This document shows positions 47,403 through 55,453 of a stretch of DNA of 64,000 nt, piece by piece; the first letter of the stretch is position 1; every line of letters starts with the position of its first letter. The position numbers and the translations under genes were made by a program. The DNA lies in the NCBI RefSeq assembly GCF_001311785.1, contig NZ_BBBX01000002.1, positions 1-64,000 of the forward strand, read 5' to 3'. This DNA comes from Lacticaseibacillus saniviri JCM 17471 = DSM 24301. GTDB taxonomy: Bacteria; Bacillota; Bacilli; Lactobacillales; Lactobacillaceae. A model generated the notes under the pieces. That model had not been told where the DNA came from, made no database searches, and saw only the letters and a list, made by a program, of their open reading frames with translations.

Positions 47403-48855
47403 TTACTTTGTAGTGGTGCTTGTTGGGGCTGTGGTTGCCGGCTTCTTTGTGCGTTTCAAGAAGCGATACAAGACGATGAACAGGGCGAGAACTGATAGGC
47501 CTGTGGCAATCCAGAACACGTTGCGGAACGCGGACAAGAATTGATTGCCCAGTTGTGGGGTAATCTTAGCAACGCCAGGTAGCTGTAAGAACAGCAATGA
47601 TGAGGCCATGCTAATCCCGATGGTCATTCCCAAAGTCCGTGCGAAGGAATTGAGTGAGCCAGCCACACCGGCAACACTCTGATCGACGGAATCCATGGTC
47701 AAAGCGTTGTTAGGTGATAAGAAGAGACCAATCCCGACCCCGTTAACCACAATAGGAATCACGATTAACAACAGATTCATGTTCGCTGGATAGAGGGCAT
47801 AACCGACTTGCGACACAATCAGGACAATCAAGCCGATAATGGTCAGCTTTTGCCGATCCCAGTGATCAGCCAGATAGCCAGAAATTGGTGAGACGACTAA
47901 CATGGTGACGGATTGCAGCATCATAATCAGCCCACTGACGAATGGTGACATCTTACCGTAGCTCTGTAAGTAGAATGGCAGTAAGATGTTTGAAATCGCA
48001 TTGACCAACATCACCAGTAACAAGATGCTGACAGAAATCATGTAGGTTGGGTTGCGCAATAAAGCAGGTTCAATCCAAGGTTTCTTGGCGCGATCATCTT
48101 GGATGAAGGCGTAGACCGTGATGATTAACCCAACGGCCAAAACAGCCAATCCGATGAGTAATTTGTCTGTCCCTTGTTGAATAAAGTAACCACTCAGGAA
48201 GAAGAAAATAATGCCGGCGGTAAATAAGTTTTGACCGCGCCAGTTAGCGGTCTGCATGATATTTTGCAGGTTGCCTCGCGTGACTTTTGGCATCGGTAAA
48301 GTGCGGAATCCAAACAACAGAATTAATAAACCGATAGGAACGTTGAATAAGAAAATCCAGCGCCATGACACTTGGGTGATCAACAAACCACCAAACGCAG
48401 GCCCAGAGATAGAGCCCACGGACGTAAACATGGAGATGGCCGCTAAGGCTTCAGCACGACTGCTGCTAGGGAAGTATTGCGTGACAATCCCCATTGAGTT
48501 GGCCATGATCATCGCGGACCCGACCGCTTGAACCACACGTCCAATCATCAAAAGCCAAAAGACGGGGGCAATCCCCCGTTAATAAAGAACCCAAAATAAA
48601 GGCAACGCCACCTGCGATGAAGACCAGGTTTTTGATAAGAGATCCCCAATGTGGCCAAACATCACCAACAGAATCGCGGTGGTAATCAGGCCGATTTGGA
48701 CAATCCACGTTGCGGCACTGTTACTGATACCCAAATCCACAGACATCTGTGGCATCGCAAGGTTAGTACTGGAACCAGACAGGCCACTCAATAGTGAAAA
48801 TAACCCTAAAACAAGTGTGACTTGTAACTGTCCAGGTGCTTTTTGTTTTATCCAT
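47403..48855 (-). CDS. MFS drug exporter (DHA2/EmrB-QacA type), three frameshifts
   Basis: A multidrug:H+ antiporter of about 484 residues with 14 predicted helices. The core includes SSTNLAMPQMSVDLGISNSAATWIVQIGLIT (motif D1 region), FGHIGDLL (motif A), GRVVQAVGSAMIMANSMGIV (motif B), SVGSISGPAFGGLL (motif C) and NALTMDSVDQSVAGVAGS. The first 100 residues are broken three times: one extra A near 48842, one missing A near 48627 and one extra G near 48576. Apart from these the protein is complete. Start 48855 after GGAGAGAGGA. Confidence 0.88.
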
Positions 48856-48954
48856 GTCTGTTATCCTCTCTCCAATAGTATTAATTCAAGAATAGGCTGT
48901 GTTGGTTTTTCTCACAAGTGAAACGACTCGCAATCTGAGAATAAATATTAAGCG

Positions 48955-48983
48955 TTGCAAAATGAATCTTGAACGTGTAAGTT
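48955..48983 (+). promoter_or_regulatory. Promoter of the thiamine-precursor transport operon
   Basis: TTGCAA, 17-bp spacer, TAAGTT, ending 18 bp before the riboswitch. Confidence 0.45.
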
Positions 48984-49003
48984 AAATGGGTAAACGAAAA
49001 CAT

Positions 49004-49086
49004 CAGGGGAGCTTAACGGCTGAGAGGAAGGCAACTTCGACCCTTAGAACCTGTCCGGATAATACTGGCGTAGGAAGTTAGCGGCA
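49004..49086 (+). ncRNA. TPP riboswitch (THI element)
   Basis: The conserved segments are in order: GGGGAGC, GGCTGAGAGG, GACCCTTAGAACCTG, CCGGATAATACTGGCGTAGGAA. P1 forms between GCTTAAC and GTTAGC. It binds thiamine pyrophosphate. A hairpin (CACGCGA/TCGCGTG, 49118) and a terminator follow, so control is by transcription termination. Confidence 0.95.
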
Positions 49087-49137
49087 CAAGTGGCTCTTTT
49101 TGGCTACTGTGCAAATCACGCGATGAGTCTCGCGTGT

Positions 49138-49179
49138 TGGCGACCGCCCGGTATGAAACCGCTGGGTGGTCGCCTTTTT
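49138..49179 (+). terminator. Riboswitch-controlled terminator
   Basis: GGCGACCGCCCGG and CCGCTGGGTGGTCGCC, then TTTTT. It ends the leader when TPP is bound. Confidence 0.85.
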
Positions 49180-49208
49180 CTGTCCCTAAAAATTGGGAGG
49201 GTTTGTTT

Positions 49209-49505
49209 ATGAATGCAAGTATCGCGATTCAAGTGTTACCGATGGATGTTCCGCAAGATCAAGTGGTTCCTGTGGTCGATGCCGTGATTGCACATTTAGC
49301 CGCGAGTGGGATTCCATATCAGGTTGGGCCATTTGAGACCACGCTGGAAGGTGACTACGATGAGATGATGGCGGTCATCAAGGAAGTGCCCCGGGTGGCA
49401 GCAAAAGCGGGCGCATCATCAGACATGATCTACATCAAGATTCATTATTTCCCAGAAAATGAAGGGCTCACCATCGATGAAAAAACCAGCAAGTTTAAGC
49501 ACTAG
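49209..49505 (+). CDS. MTH1187/YkoF-family thiamine-binding protein
   Basis: A 98-residue ferredoxin-like protein of the DUF77/MTH1187 family: SIAIQVLPMDVPQDQVVPVVDAVIAHLAASGIPYQVGPFETTLEG. These proteins bind thiamine or its pyrimidine and are often TPP-controlled. First gene behind the riboswitch. I start at 49209 after TGGGAGGG; an in-frame ATG at 49134 lies in the terminator. It overlaps the permease gene by about 29 bp. Confidence 0.88.
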   Translation: MNASIAIQVLPMDVPQDQVVPVVDAVIAHLAASGIPYQVGPFETTLEGDYDEMMAVIKEVPRVAAKAGASSDMIYIKIHYFPENEGLTIDEKTSKFKH

Positions 49506-50244
49506 ACTTCTGCCGCTACTGGCAGTCCTGTTAGTACTTGGTATCTGGTGGCTAGTCACCGCAACGGGGCAGGTGCCAACGTTCATGTTACCGGGACCGA
49601 TTGCGGTCTTTGAGGCACTGATTGCTGACTGGGGCCTATTGATGAGCAATCTGGTGGTCACCCTTCAAGAAGCACTGTGGGGGCTGCTGCTTGGTTTACT
49701 GCTCGGGATTGTGCTGGCCATTATCATGGACCAGGTATCGTGGCTGTATCAGATGGTTTATCCCTTGCTGGTGATCAGCCAAACGGTGCCAACAATTGCG
49801 CTAGCACCACTCTTGATTCTGTGGTTTGGTTACGGCATGATGCCTAAGATCATCTTAATCTGCCTCACCACATTTTTCCCAGTCGCCATTGAAACACTGG
49901 CCGGTTTGCGCCAGACACCGGATGAGTTATTGACACTACTCGCAACCATGCAAGCCAAGTGGTGGCAGACACTCTGGTTTGTGAAGTTGCCGAGCGCCAT
50001 CGATCATATTTTTGCCGGGCTGCGGGTTGCCGTGGCCTACGCCGTGATCTCCGCTGTGGTCAGTGAATGGGTCGGCGGGATTGCTGGACTCGGGGTCTAC
50101 ATGACCCGCGTTAAGAAGGCTTATGCATTTGATCGCATGTTTGCCGTTATTATCATCATTACCGCACTCAGTTTGGGACTCATGGGATTAGTGAGTTGGT
50201 TACAACGAATTGTCGAACCTTGGAGGAGAAAACATGCAAATTAA
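49477..50244 (+). CDS. thiX: Thiamine-precursor ABC transporter permease (ThiX-like)
   Basis: A 255-residue inner-membrane subunit of the SsuC/TauC/ThiX family with six helices. The sequence TVPTIALAPLLILWFGYGMMPKIILICLTTFFPVAIETLAGLRQTP and an EAA-like loop WWQTLWFVKLPSAIDHIFAGLRVAV are typical. Position behind a TPP riboswitch with a ThiY-type binding protein assigns it to uptake of a thiamine pyrimidine precursor. ATG 49477 (or in-frame 49459). Confidence 0.88.
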   Translation: MKKPASLSTRLLPLLAVLLVLGIWWLVTATGQVPTFMLPGPIAVFEALIADWGLLMSNLVVTLQEALWGLLLGLLLGIVLAIIMDQVSWLYQMVYPLLVISQTVPTIALAPLLILWFGYGMMPKIILICLTTFFPVAIETLAGLRQTPDELLTLLATMQAKWWQTLWFVKLPSAIDHIFAGLRVAVAYAVISAVVSEWVGGIAGLGVYMTRVKKAYAFDRMFAVIIIITALSLGLMGLVSWLQRIVEPWRRKHAN

Positions 50245-51241
50245 ACGAAGTGCCTGGCTGGTATCACTGATCGCTGTTTTAGCGTTGGTGTTGACCGCAT
50301 GTGGGCAAGCAAAACAATCAAAATCATCAAAGGCACAGCAACAGATTACCGTTGTGCTCGACTACACACCAAATACCAATCACAGTGGGATGTATCTCGC
50401 GATGGCTAAGGGGTATTTCAAGAAGGCGGGGCTCAATGTTAAAGTTGTGCAACCACCAGAAGATGGGGCTGATGGCCTGGTCGCTGCGGGTAAGGCCGAG
50501 TTTGGGTTCTCGTATCAAGATGTGATGTCACCACACGTGGCAGGCAAGGATAAGTTACCTGTGACCGCGATTGCTGCTGTTGTGCAGCATAATACTAGCG
50601 GCATCATGTCGCGCAAGGCCGACAACATCACCCGTCCTAAGCAGATGGACAACAAGCGTTACGCGACATGGAACCTACCGATTGAACAAGCTATCGTCAA
50701 GACGGTTGTCAATCAGGATGGCGGTAAATTCAGCTCAATCAAAATGGTGCCCGCTAACTTTGATGATGAAGTGGCCGCTTTGAAGTCACAGAAGGTCGAT
50801 GATATCTGGGTATTTGAAGGCTGGGGGAAGATTAACGCGGATGTTCAGGGCTATCCCGTGAATTATTTTGACTTCCGCAAGCTCAATCCAACGTTTGATT
50901 ACTACACACCGGTTATCATCGGTAACGATGCCTACATGAAGGCACATCCTGATGTCACCAAGAAGTTTGTTGCGGCCATGCGCCAAGGTTACACGGAAGC
51001 GGCCAAACACCCATCAGAGGCCTCTGACGCGCTGATGAAGGCAGTGCTTGAGCTAAAGGGCTCAAAGAAATTGATTGTGGCGAGCCAAAAGTGGTTGTCC
51101 ACGCAATATTTAGCTGAACAGAAAACGTGGGGGAAGTTTGATCCAGCCCGCTGGAATCGATTCTATCGCTGGTTAAACGATAATAAGTTGGTGAAGTCCA
51201 AGATTCCGGACAACACAGGTTTCACCAATAAGTATCTGTAG
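50234..51241 (+). CDS. thiY: Thiamine pyrimidine-precursor binding lipoprotein (ThiY/NMT1-like)
   Basis: A 335-residue lipoprotein: signal with lipobox LVLTAC (residues 17-22), then an NMT1/THI5-like domain with VVLDYTPNTNHSGMYLAMAKGYFKKAGL, the usual ligand-site block, and GFSYQDVMSPHVAG. It captures a pyrimidine such as formyl-aminopyrimidine or HMP outside the cell. Ribosome site GGAGGAG; overlaps the permease stop by 11 bp. Confidence 0.92.
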   Translation: MQIKRSAWLVSLIAVLALVLTACGQAKQSKSSKAQQQITVVLDYTPNTNHSGMYLAMAKGYFKKAGLNVKVVQPPEDGADGLVAAGKAEFGFSYQDVMSPHVAGKDKLPVTAIAAVVQHNTSGIMSRKADNITRPKQMDNKRYATWNLPIEQAIVKTVVNQDGGKFSSIKMVPANFDDEVAALKSQKVDDIWVFEGWGKINADVQGYPVNYFDFRKLNPTFDYYTPVIIGNDAYMKAHPDVTKKFVAAMRQGYTEAAKHPSEASDALMKAVLELKGSKKLIVASQKWLSTQYLAEQKTWGKFDPARWNRFYRWLNDNKLVKSKIPDNTGFTNKYL

Positions 51242-51243
51242 GT

Positions 51244-51990
51244 GTGCGCATGCTATTGCAAATTGAACAGATCAGCAAACGTTTCGGGTCACGCGATGTG
51301 TTGCATGATATCAATATTCATCTCGCGGCCCAGGAGACCGTTGCGATTGTCGGGGTCAGTGGTACCGGTAAAACGACGCTCTTCAACCTGGTGGCGGGAC
51401 TCGATCAGCCCGATACCGGTCGTGTTCTTTTGAATGACGTCGATATCACTAACACCACGGGCCACGTGGGGTACATGTTCCAGAAGGATTTGTTATTACC
51501 CACAGCGACGATTGTCGACAATGTGGCGCTCCCATTGCGGTTGAAAGGAATGAGCAAGAGGGCGGCGCGAGAACAGGCATCACCCGCTTTTGCCCGTTTT
51601 GGCCTCGATGGGACGCAACATCTCTATCCGGCCGCACTCTCAGGTGGCATGAAGCAACGCGCCGCATTATTGCGGACCTATTTTATGCACAAGCCGTTGA
51701 TGTTGCTGGATGAACCGTTCTCCGCCCTCGATGCGATTACCAAGCGTGATTTGCATTTGTGGTATCAACAGATGCGAGAGGAACTAAAGCTGTCGACGCT
51801 CTTAATTACGCACGATATCGATGAGGCAATTTTATTGGCTGACCGCATCTATCTGGTCGGTAACACACCGACCACAGTGCTTGATGAGCTGGTGGTTGAT
51901 CGGGGCAATACCAGTCTGGCGGAATTTGAACTTACGCCGACATTTGCCGCCACTAAACGGCAGATTCTGCAAGGGTTAGCGATGCTATAA
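51244..51990 (+). CDS. thiZ: Thiamine-precursor ABC transporter ATPase (ThiZ-like)
   Basis: A 248-residue ATPase of the nitrate/taurine group: GVSGTGKTTLFNL (Walker A), ALSGGMKQRAALLRTY (signature), LMLLDEPFSALDAITK (Walker B), LLITHDIDEAILLADRIY (H-loop). Last gene of the riboswitch operon. GTG 51244 or ATG 51250 both fit; no strong ribosome site, so translational coupling to the binding-protein gene is likely. Confidence 0.9.
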   Translation: MRMLLQIEQISKRFGSRDVLHDINIHLAAQETVAIVGVSGTGKTTLFNLVAGLDQPDTGRVLLNDVDITNTTGHVGYMFQKDLLLPTATIVDNVALPLRLKGMSKRAAREQASPAFARFGLDGTQHLYPAALSGGMKQRAALLRTYFMHKPLMLLDEPFSALDAITKRDLHLWYQQMREELKLSTLLITHDIDEAILLADRIYLVGNTPTTVLDELVVDRGNTSLAEFELTPTFAATKRQILQGLAML

Positions 51991-52032
51991 AAAAGGCTGT
52001 GACCATCCACAAGGATAGGTCACAGCCTTTTG
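51989..52032 (+). terminator. Terminator of the thiamine-precursor operon
   Basis: AAAAAAGGCTGTGACC and GGTCACAGCCTTTT around a short loop; GGCTGTGAC stem family. Confidence 0.88.
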
Positions 52033-52051
52033 ATTTTGCTTAACATAGCAT

Positions 52052-52172
52052 TGTCACAACATAAACGCGTTCACAAGACCAAGACATTCCGGATAGCTCA
52101 TCTTTGACGAATCCACGAACCGGATTCTACCAAAGATTTTACTAAGCCTCATGTCTTGAGCGGCCTTGTTCA
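52052..52172 (-). repeat. Structured repeat type II, copy at 52 kb
   Basis: Outer stem ACAAGACC (52073) with GGCCTTGT (52162), middle stems GGATAG/CTAAGCC and ATCTTTG/CAAAGAT, and apical arm GAATCC/GGATTC. Compare GAAGCC/GGCTTC in the 25-kb copy. Confidence 0.83.
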
Positions 52173-52294
52173 CGCTCTAAACGTGCTCCAACACACAGCC
52201 TGTTCCGCCTAACAAAAACTAGCGCCAATTGCATAAACCGCAATTTAGCGCTAGTCCCGTTAGTGCTCACAGCCAAAATGTGTCTTGTTGCACT
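52169..52294 (-). repeat. Structured repeat type I, first copy at 52 kb
   Basis: ACACA (52190) with TGTGT (52279), conserved GCCTGTTCCGCCTAAC and GTTAGTGCTCACAGCC, inner arm ACTAGCGCCAATTGC with GCAATTTAGCGCTAGT. Confidence 0.87.
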
Positions 52295-52408
52295 CAAACG
52301 TGTTCCAATCCCCAACAATCTCCGTCTAACTCACTTTTCGAACATGGCGAAGTTCGCCATGTCCATCAAAGTCCGTTAGTACTCGATTGTTAACCGGGGA
52401 TTGTCACA
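52293..52408 (-). repeat. Structured repeat type III
   Basis: Same architecture with different arms: CAATCCCC (52306) with GGGGATTG (52396), AACAATC with GATTGTT, CTAAC with GTTAG, CTTT with AAAG, and apical ACATGGCG/CGCCATGT. Bounded by the same linkers. Confidence 0.8.
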
Positions 52409-52528
52409 ACATAAACGTGCTCCAACACACTGCCTGTTCCGCCTAACAAAAACTAGCGCCAATTGCATAAACCGCAATTTAGCGCTAGTCCCGTTAGTGC
52501 TCACAGTCAAACGTGTGTTGTCGCACTC
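52402..52528 (-). repeat. Structured repeat type I, second copy at 52 kb
   Basis: CAACACAC (52423) with GTGTGTTG (52513) and an inner arm identical to the first copy. It runs to the stop of the KDPG-type aldolase gene. Confidence 0.87.
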
Positions 52529-52530
52529 TT

Positions 52531-53166
52531 TTATTTGCGAATCTTATCTAATTCCGCACGGTAAGCCTTCGCTGTTTCAGTCACAGCAGCAAAGTCACCG
52601 GACAAGCCTGCCTTGGTGAGGTTGCTACCTGCACCGACAGCACTCACACCTGCAGCAAACCAGTCAGCCATGTTTTCAACGGAAACACCGCCAGAAGGCA
52701 TGATGCTGAGGAATGGGAATGGTGCCATAACGGCCTTCACCATGTCTGGCTTGAGGACGTTACCAGGGAACAACTTAACCAGATCAACACCGGCAATGAG
52801 GGCACTTTGCATTTCAGTTGGTGTCATGCAGCCAGGAACGTAAGGCACGGCGTAGAGGTTACAGATTTCGGCCACTTCTTGATTGAAGCTTGGGCTGACG
52901 ATGAATTGCGCACCGTTCATGATGGCAATCCGTGCGGTTGTCGCATCCAAGACGGTACCAGCACCGATGATGACACTAGCATCATCGTGATATTGATCGA
53001 CCAATGTTGTAATCGCTTGGTCAGCATGAGGCACGGTGAAGGTGAGCTCAATTCCAGTCACGCCACCAGCGATAACGGCTTGGCTCAACTTAACGGCTGT
53101 GTCAGCGTCATCAGCACGAACAACGGCAATCACACCAGCTTGTTGCATCCGGTTCAAGTAATCCAT
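52531..53166 (-). CDS. eda: KDPG/KHG aldolase (Eda-like)
   Basis: A 211-residue class I aldolase: GVIAVVRADDADTAVKLSQAVIAGGVTGIELTFT (Glu of the active site), VIIGAGTVLDATTARIAIMNGAQFIVSP, VPYVPGCMTPTEMQSAL, and VDLVKLFPGN with the Schiff-base Lys. It splits 2-keto-3-deoxy-6-phosphogluconate (or a close acid) into pyruvate and glyceraldehyde-3-phosphate. Last gene of the sugar-acid operon, following the PHI-like gene by 43 bp. Confidence 0.92.
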   Translation of the reverse strand: MDYLNRMQQAGVIAVVRADDADTAVKLSQAVIAGGVTGIELTFTVPHADQAITTLVDQYHDDASVIIGAGTVLDATTARIAIMNGAQFIVSPSFNQEVAEICNLYAVPYVPGCMTPTEMQSALIAGVDLVKLFPGNVLKPDMVKAVMAPFPFLSIMPSGGVSVENMADWFAAGVSAVGAGSNLTKAGLSGDFAAVTETAKAYRAELDKIRK

Positions 53167-53209
53167 TTTTGCATGTTATTTCTCCTTAGACTTGTTTGAG
53201 AGTTAGTTG

Positions 53210-53752
53210 TTACTCAACATTAACGTGTTCGTGGAGGGCATCCGCATTGCTGGTATCGTCGCGCTTGGCCAGCTTGAGGGTCAACGCATCCAGCGTGATG
53301 TGGACGGTTTGATCGAATAAGGTGGACAGTAATTGAATTGACTTCACACCGGCGCCAGTCTTTGTTGCACCTGGCACGATGATGACCTTATCAGCCAACT
53401 TGGCCAGTGGTGATTCTGGTGCGCTGGTCAAAGCAATCACGTTTAAGCCCAGCTTCTTCGCTGCTTCTGTATCGGCAACGATTCCCTTAGTGGTACCGGA
53501 ACCAGAGATGGCAACCCATGTGTCACCCTTTTGAATAGAAGGGGTAATGGTTTCGCCCATCACATAGTCGGTGTAACCGATGTGCATCAAGCGCATGGCA
53601 AAACCCTTTGCTTGGAAGCCGGAGCGACCGGCACCGATAACAAAAATTCGCTTGTCCTTGGTGAGCAGTGGCATTGCGGCATCGAGTTGGTCTTCATCAA
53701 CCAGTGCCATCACTTCATTGATTTCTTTCATAATATCTGGGATTAGTTTCAT
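53210..53752 (-). CDS. hxlB: 6-phospho-3-hexuloisomerase-like SIS protein (HxlB/PHI)
   Basis: A 180-residue SIS-domain protein: IFVIGAGRSGFQAKGFAMRLMHIGYTDYVMGETITPSIQKGDTWVAISGSGTTKGIV is the PHI/HxlB block, with length and order as in known isomerases that convert 3-hexulose-6-phosphate to fructose-6-phosphate. It overlaps the HPS-like gene by one base, so the two are translationally coupled, as in ribulose-monophosphate operons. Confidence 0.88.
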   Translation of the reverse strand: MKLIPDIMKEINEVMALVDEDQLDAAMPLLTKDKRIFVIGAGRSGFQAKGFAMRLMHIGYTDYVMGETITPSIQKGDTWVAISGSGTTKGIVADTEAAKKLGLNVIALTSAPESPLAKLADKVIIVPGATKTGAGVKSIQLLSTLFDQTVHITLDALTLKLAKRDDTSNADALHEHVNVE

Positions 53753-54375
53753 TAGTTCATAGCCTCCATAAATGTTTGGGTTGCAGCCACCGGATCGGCA
53801 GCCTTCATGATTGTTGAACCGACGATGACAATATCAGTCAGGCCTTGTTCAGCGAGTTCTTTTGCGCCATCCAAGTTGATACCACCGGCAATTGCCAAGT
53901 GGGCCACTTCTGGATGTGCGGCATGAAAATCAGCGACAGTCGCGACTGGATTCATTTTGTCGGCACGGTCAACACTGTGATGCAGCGCATAGATGGCGTT
54001 GGGGTAATGTGTAATCGTCGCGAGCTTGGTGTCATCGACTTCGAGCAGGTCAATCATCATCTGCTTGCCTTGATCTTCAGCGACTTGATAGGTGGCATCC
54101 AGTGTTGCGGTAGAGCTTGCACCCATCACGGTCAAAATATCGGCACCAGCAGCGTAACCTTGTTTGAATTCATAGGGCCCTTCATCGATTGTTTTGAGAT
54201 CGACGAGTAATTTGGATTTGGTGATGGCTTGATGCATGGCTTGAATACCAGCAAAACCATAATCTTTAACCAGTGAGGTTCCCATTTCGATGATGTCGGT
54301 ATGACCGTCGAGTTGCTTTGCGACGGCCACAGCGGCGTCAAGAGTGACGCGATCAATTGCGACTTGTAATTGCAT
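53752..54375 (-). CDS. hxlA: 3-hexulose-6-phosphate synthase-like protein (HxlA/HPS, OMPDC superfamily)
   Basis: A 207-residue TIM barrel of the OMP decarboxylase suprafamily: LQVAIDRVTLDAAVAVAKQL, DIIEMGTSLVKDYG, LLVDLKTIDEGPYEF (Asp-x-Lys-x-x-Asp metal/substrate motif), ADILTVMGASS and LAIAGGINLDGAKE. DLKxxDxGxYE and the coupled HxlB favour hexulose-phosphate synthase over 3-keto-L-gulonate-6-phosphate decarboxylase, but the latter is not excluded. It may fix or release formaldehyde with ribulose-5-phosphate. Ribosome site AAGGAGG. Confidence 0.82.
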   Translation of the reverse strand: MQLQVAIDRVTLDAAVAVAKQLDGHTDIIEMGTSLVKDYGFAGIQAMHQAITKSKLLVDLKTIDEGPYEFKQGYAAGADILTVMGASSTATLDATYQVAEDQGKQMMIDLLEVDDTKLATITHYPNAIYALHHSVDRADKMNPVATVADFHAAHPEVAHLAIAGGINLDGAKELAEQGLTDIVIVGSTIMKAADPVAATQTFMEAMN

Positions 54376-54416
54376 GATTTCCTCCTTAGTGGACGAGGTT
54401 GTCTAAACGCACCAAT

Positions 54417-54449
54417 AGGTTGTGACAAAAGAGACTTTTGTCACAACCT
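54417..54449 (-). other. Intercistronic hairpin
   Basis: AGGTTGTGACAAAAG and CTTTTGTCACAACCT, a perfect stem between the kinase and HPS-like genes but without a T tract. More likely an RNA-stability or processing hairpin than a full terminator. Confidence 0.65.
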
Positions 54450-54483
54450 GCTGATGTTTGGGTCATGTTTAGTTTAACATTTA

Positions 54484-55440
54484 TTAGCGTGGGTTGGCTG
54501 CCAAGAATTCAGCGAGCTGTTCTTGGGTTGGGTAGCCATCGTTATCGCCAGGCGCTTGCACAGCAAAGGCACCAACGGCGTTACCACGGATAACGGCATC
54601 GCGGAAGGACTTGCCTTCAATCAATGCGGTGACTAAGCCTAATGCAAAGCCATCACCGGCACCAACCGTATCAACCACGTGATCAACCTTGAAACCAGGC
54701 ACAGTATAGGAATCGCCGTCCTTGGTCTTCACGTAAGCACCTTCAGGGCCAACCTTAACGACAACTGTTTGGGTGATGTCACTTTGGTTCAGGTAGAAGT
54801 CGGCAATCGCTTCTGGATCGCGACTACCCATCAGGATTTCACCTTCGTTGATCCCTGGCAAAATAATTTCGGCTTCGGCTGCTAAGGCATTGATGGTTGA
54901 AACCATTTTTTCCTTAGAAGACCATAGTTGTGGGCGCAAGTTGGGATCGAAGGTGGTGCGAATCTTGTGTTCGTGTAACAAGTCGATCAAGTGCTTGAAG
55001 GCATCGAGGGCTTGATCAGAGATAGCTGGGAAAATCCCAGATAGGTGGGCAAACTTCAAATCACTGAAATCAATCTTATCGAGCATCGCCTTATCGAAGT
55101 GAGCAGCAGCTGAGCCACGACGGAAGTAGAAGATGCTTGGGTCACCGTGAGAAACACGATCCTTCAATTGGAATGCAGTCCAGTAATCAGGTGTGGAATC
55201 GATGTAGTCGGTGCCGATATGGTTCTCGTTCAATTGATCCTTGATGAAGTCCCCAAATGGATCTTCACCTAAGCGGGTCACGTATTGCGCGGAATGACCC
55301 AAGCGGGATACGCCGACAGCCACGTTGACTTCAGCGCCTGCTAAGAACTTGTGGAAGTGAACGGCATCTTTGAGTGATGCGTCCACATCTTCAGAAGCAA
55401 ACAGGGAGATAGGTTCGCCGATCGTTAAGAATTCAGACAT
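54484..55440 (-). CDS. PfkB-family sugar kinase (2-keto-3-deoxygluconate kinase-like)
   Basis: A 318-residue ribokinase-fold enzyme: FLAGAEVNVAVGVSRLG near residue 33, RRGSAAAHF, FDPNLRPQLW, ILPGINEGEIL and DTVGAGDGFALGLVTAL (anion hole and catalytic Asp). FYFRRGSAA and the DPNLR block are typical of KDG kinases. With the downstream KDPG-type aldolase it forms a complete lower Entner-Doudoroff branch. It follows the permease by 13 bp. Confidence 0.88.
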   Translation of the reverse strand: MSEFLTIGEPISLFASEDVDASLKDAVHFHKFLAGAEVNVAVGVSRLGHSAQYVTRLGEDPFGDFIKDQLNENHIGTDYIDSTPDYWTAFQLKDRVSHGDPSIFYFRRGSAAAHFDKAMLDKIDFSDLKFAHLSGIFPAISDQALDAFKHLIDLLHEHKIRTTFDPNLRPQLWSSKEKMVSTINALAAEAEIILPGINEGEILMGSRDPEAIADFYLNQSDITQTVVVKVGPEGAYVKTKDGDSYTVPGFKVDHVVDTVGAGDGFALGLVTALIEGKSFRDAVIRGNAVGAFAVQAPGDNDGYPTQEQLAEFLAANPR

Positions 55441-55453
55441 ATTCAGTAGCCTC

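Noticed and set aside
52052-52528. CRISPR array
   Set aside because: The tandem units are long, internally palindromic and unequal, with no short identical repeats separated by unique spacers and no cas genes.
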